The translations under genes were made by a program, and so were the position numbers. Positions 46,776-47,421 of a stretch of 47,421 nt of DNA are shown here, piece after piece. Every line of letters starts with the position of its first letter. Within the stretch, counting starts at the first letter, position 1. The notes beneath the pieces were generated by a model. That model did no database searches, was not told the origin of the DNA, and was given only the letters and a program-made list of their open reading frames with translations. Source of the stretch: an uncultured Prevotella sp. (lineage in GTDB: Bacteria; Bacteroidota; Bacteroidia; Bacteroidales; Bacteroidaceae); contig CAMZBS010000005.1 in the NCBI GenBank assembly GCA_947304695.1, positions 1 through 47,421 on the forward strand. The letters are read 5' to 3'.

Positions 46776-47096
46776 ATGAACGACAACAAACAGCAGCAGG
46801 GACTGCAGATAGAACTGCCACCCGAAGTGGCCCAGGGCGAATATGCCAACTTTGCCATCATCACCCATAGCAGCAGTGATTTCATCATAGACTTCGCCCG
46901 CGCATTGCCTGGACTGCCCAAGGCCAACGTGAAGAGCCGCGTAATCCTGGCACCTGAGCATGCCAAGCGGCTCATGCTGGCACTTGAAGAGAACATAGGG
47001 CGCTATGAGCGCACTTTCGGCCCGATTAAACTGCCCAACCAGCCCCAGCCCGGTAGCACGATTGCACCCTTTAATGTGGGCGGAGGAGAGGCTTGA
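46776..47096 (+). CDS. DUF3467 domain protein
   Basis: A 106-residue cytosolic protein with the compact DUF3467 signature: QIELPPEVAQGEYANFAIIT, then HSSSDFIIDFA and ILAPEHAKRLMLALEENI, ending in a Pro/Gly-rich tail. The domain is widespread in bacteria and unassigned in function. In other Bacteroidales I recall this gene between rpoC and rpsL; here it keeps its place before rpsL but has lost rpoC. It has its own promoter and terminator. Confidence 0.9.
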   Translation: MNDNKQQQGLQIELPPEVAQGEYANFAIITHSSSDFIIDFARALPGLPKANVKSRVILAPEHAKRLMLALEENIGRYERTFGPIKLPNQPQPGSTIAPFNVGGGEA

Positions 47097-47105
47097 CCAA
47101 TATGT

Positions 47106-47146
47106 GCAGGAGCAAGGAACAAGTGCTCTTTGCTCCTGCGTTTTTC
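47106..47146 (+). terminator. Terminator after the DUF3467 gene
   Basis: GCAGGAGCAA (47106-47115) pairs with TTGCTCCTGC (47130-47139), then GTTTTTCT. It separates this gene from rpsL. Confidence 0.9.
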
Positions 47147-47251
47147 TATTTTACTGTTTAATTTAAGAAAATGAACGTTATTTTTTCTTAAATCAAGCAG
47201 GCTCCTGTGGGTTTCTACTTATATATATTAGGTCAGTTCGGGGAAAATATG

Positions 47252-47259
47252 TACCTTTG
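47252..47259 (+). promoter_or_regulatory. -7 box of the rpsL (str) operon
   Basis: TACCTTTG, 85 bp before the rpsL ATG. The leader between them, AT-rich and with no open frame, may carry regulation of the ribosomal-protein operon. Confidence 0.65.
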
Positions 47260-47344
47260 CAGCCCGAAACGGCTCATTGTGGCCGTACGATAACTCGTTG
47301 AATACAAACAAAATAACATATAAACAAAAAAAGTAAAATTAATT

Positions 47345-47421
47345 ATGCCTACAATTTCACAATTGGTTCGCAAAGGCAGAAAGGTGATCGTAGACAAGTC
47401 GAAGTCACCCGCGCTGGACAA
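47345..47421 (+). CDS. rpsL: 30S ribosomal protein S12 (5' part)
   Basis: The first 25 codons of ribosomal protein S12, a universal component of the decoding centre; the rest lies beyond the window. The N-terminus MPTISQLVRKGRKVIVDKSK is that of the Bacteroidetes S12. By family gene order, rpsG and fusA are expected next, outside the window. Confidence 0.95.
   Translation, partial: MPTISQLVRKGRKVIVDKSKSPALD

Overview
The window comes from a Bacteroidales chromosome, most likely a Prevotella-type organism. Evidence: most transcription units start with the Bacteroidetes promoter box TAnnTTTG; several large secreted proteins have GLUG beta-helix, Big_2, BNR-4 or type IX-like C-terminal sorting modules; and there are DUF3467, DUF5053 and DUF5107 proteins and a lipoprotein-anchored TPR/HTH regulator. 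Coding DNA is moderately GC-rich, with AT-rich intergenic gaps.

Layout. 1-2384: 3' part of rpoC with a strong terminator. 2456-4420: a small accessory islet with a DUF5053 gene flanked by an 18-bp direct repeat, a 42-bp perfect palindrome, 22-bp tandem repeats, a PIN-toxin/antitoxin pair and a candidate structured RNA of about 310 nt. 4526-11606: a 1944-residue secreted adhesin-like protein, a small Prevotella-type protein and an AraC-family regulator. 11765-19716 (minus strand): two FadL-type outer-membrane channels, a secreted BNR-4 protein and a 7TM-HD phosphodiesterase. 19819-24634: gltX-waaA, bcp, a membrane metallophosphoesterase and a secreted FMN-binding protein. 24635-31704: a gamma-carbonic-anhydrase-like protein, a sugar porter, a DUF5107/TPR protein and gpmI. 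31805-39196 (minus strand): a five-gene operon around trans-4-hydroxy-L-proline dehydratase. 39378-46536: mdh, a TPR/HTH regulator and a three-gene secreted-protein operon with 4-bp overlaps. 46776-47421: a DUF3467 gene and the start of rpsL.

The most interesting system is the minus-strand operon 31805-39196. It encodes a lipoprotein metallopeptidase, a prolidase-like M24 peptidase, the glycyl radical enzyme HypD with every known catalytic residue conserved, its radical-SAM activase with two extra ferredoxin-type clusters, and a three-domain aminopeptidase P. Read together, it looks like a path from hydroxyproline-containing (collagen or plant glycoprotein) peptides to free Hyp and then to pyrroline-5-carboxylate. 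A P5C reductase gene is not in the window.

A second theme is dispersed repeats. A palindrome family built on AACTGAGGCT occupies four gene ends. A G/C-rich element has landed in frame inside two neighbouring genes in opposite orientation, so it is translated as two different peptides. rpoC and the DUF3467-rpsL pair, which I recall as adjacent in other Bacteroidales, are about 44 kb apart here.
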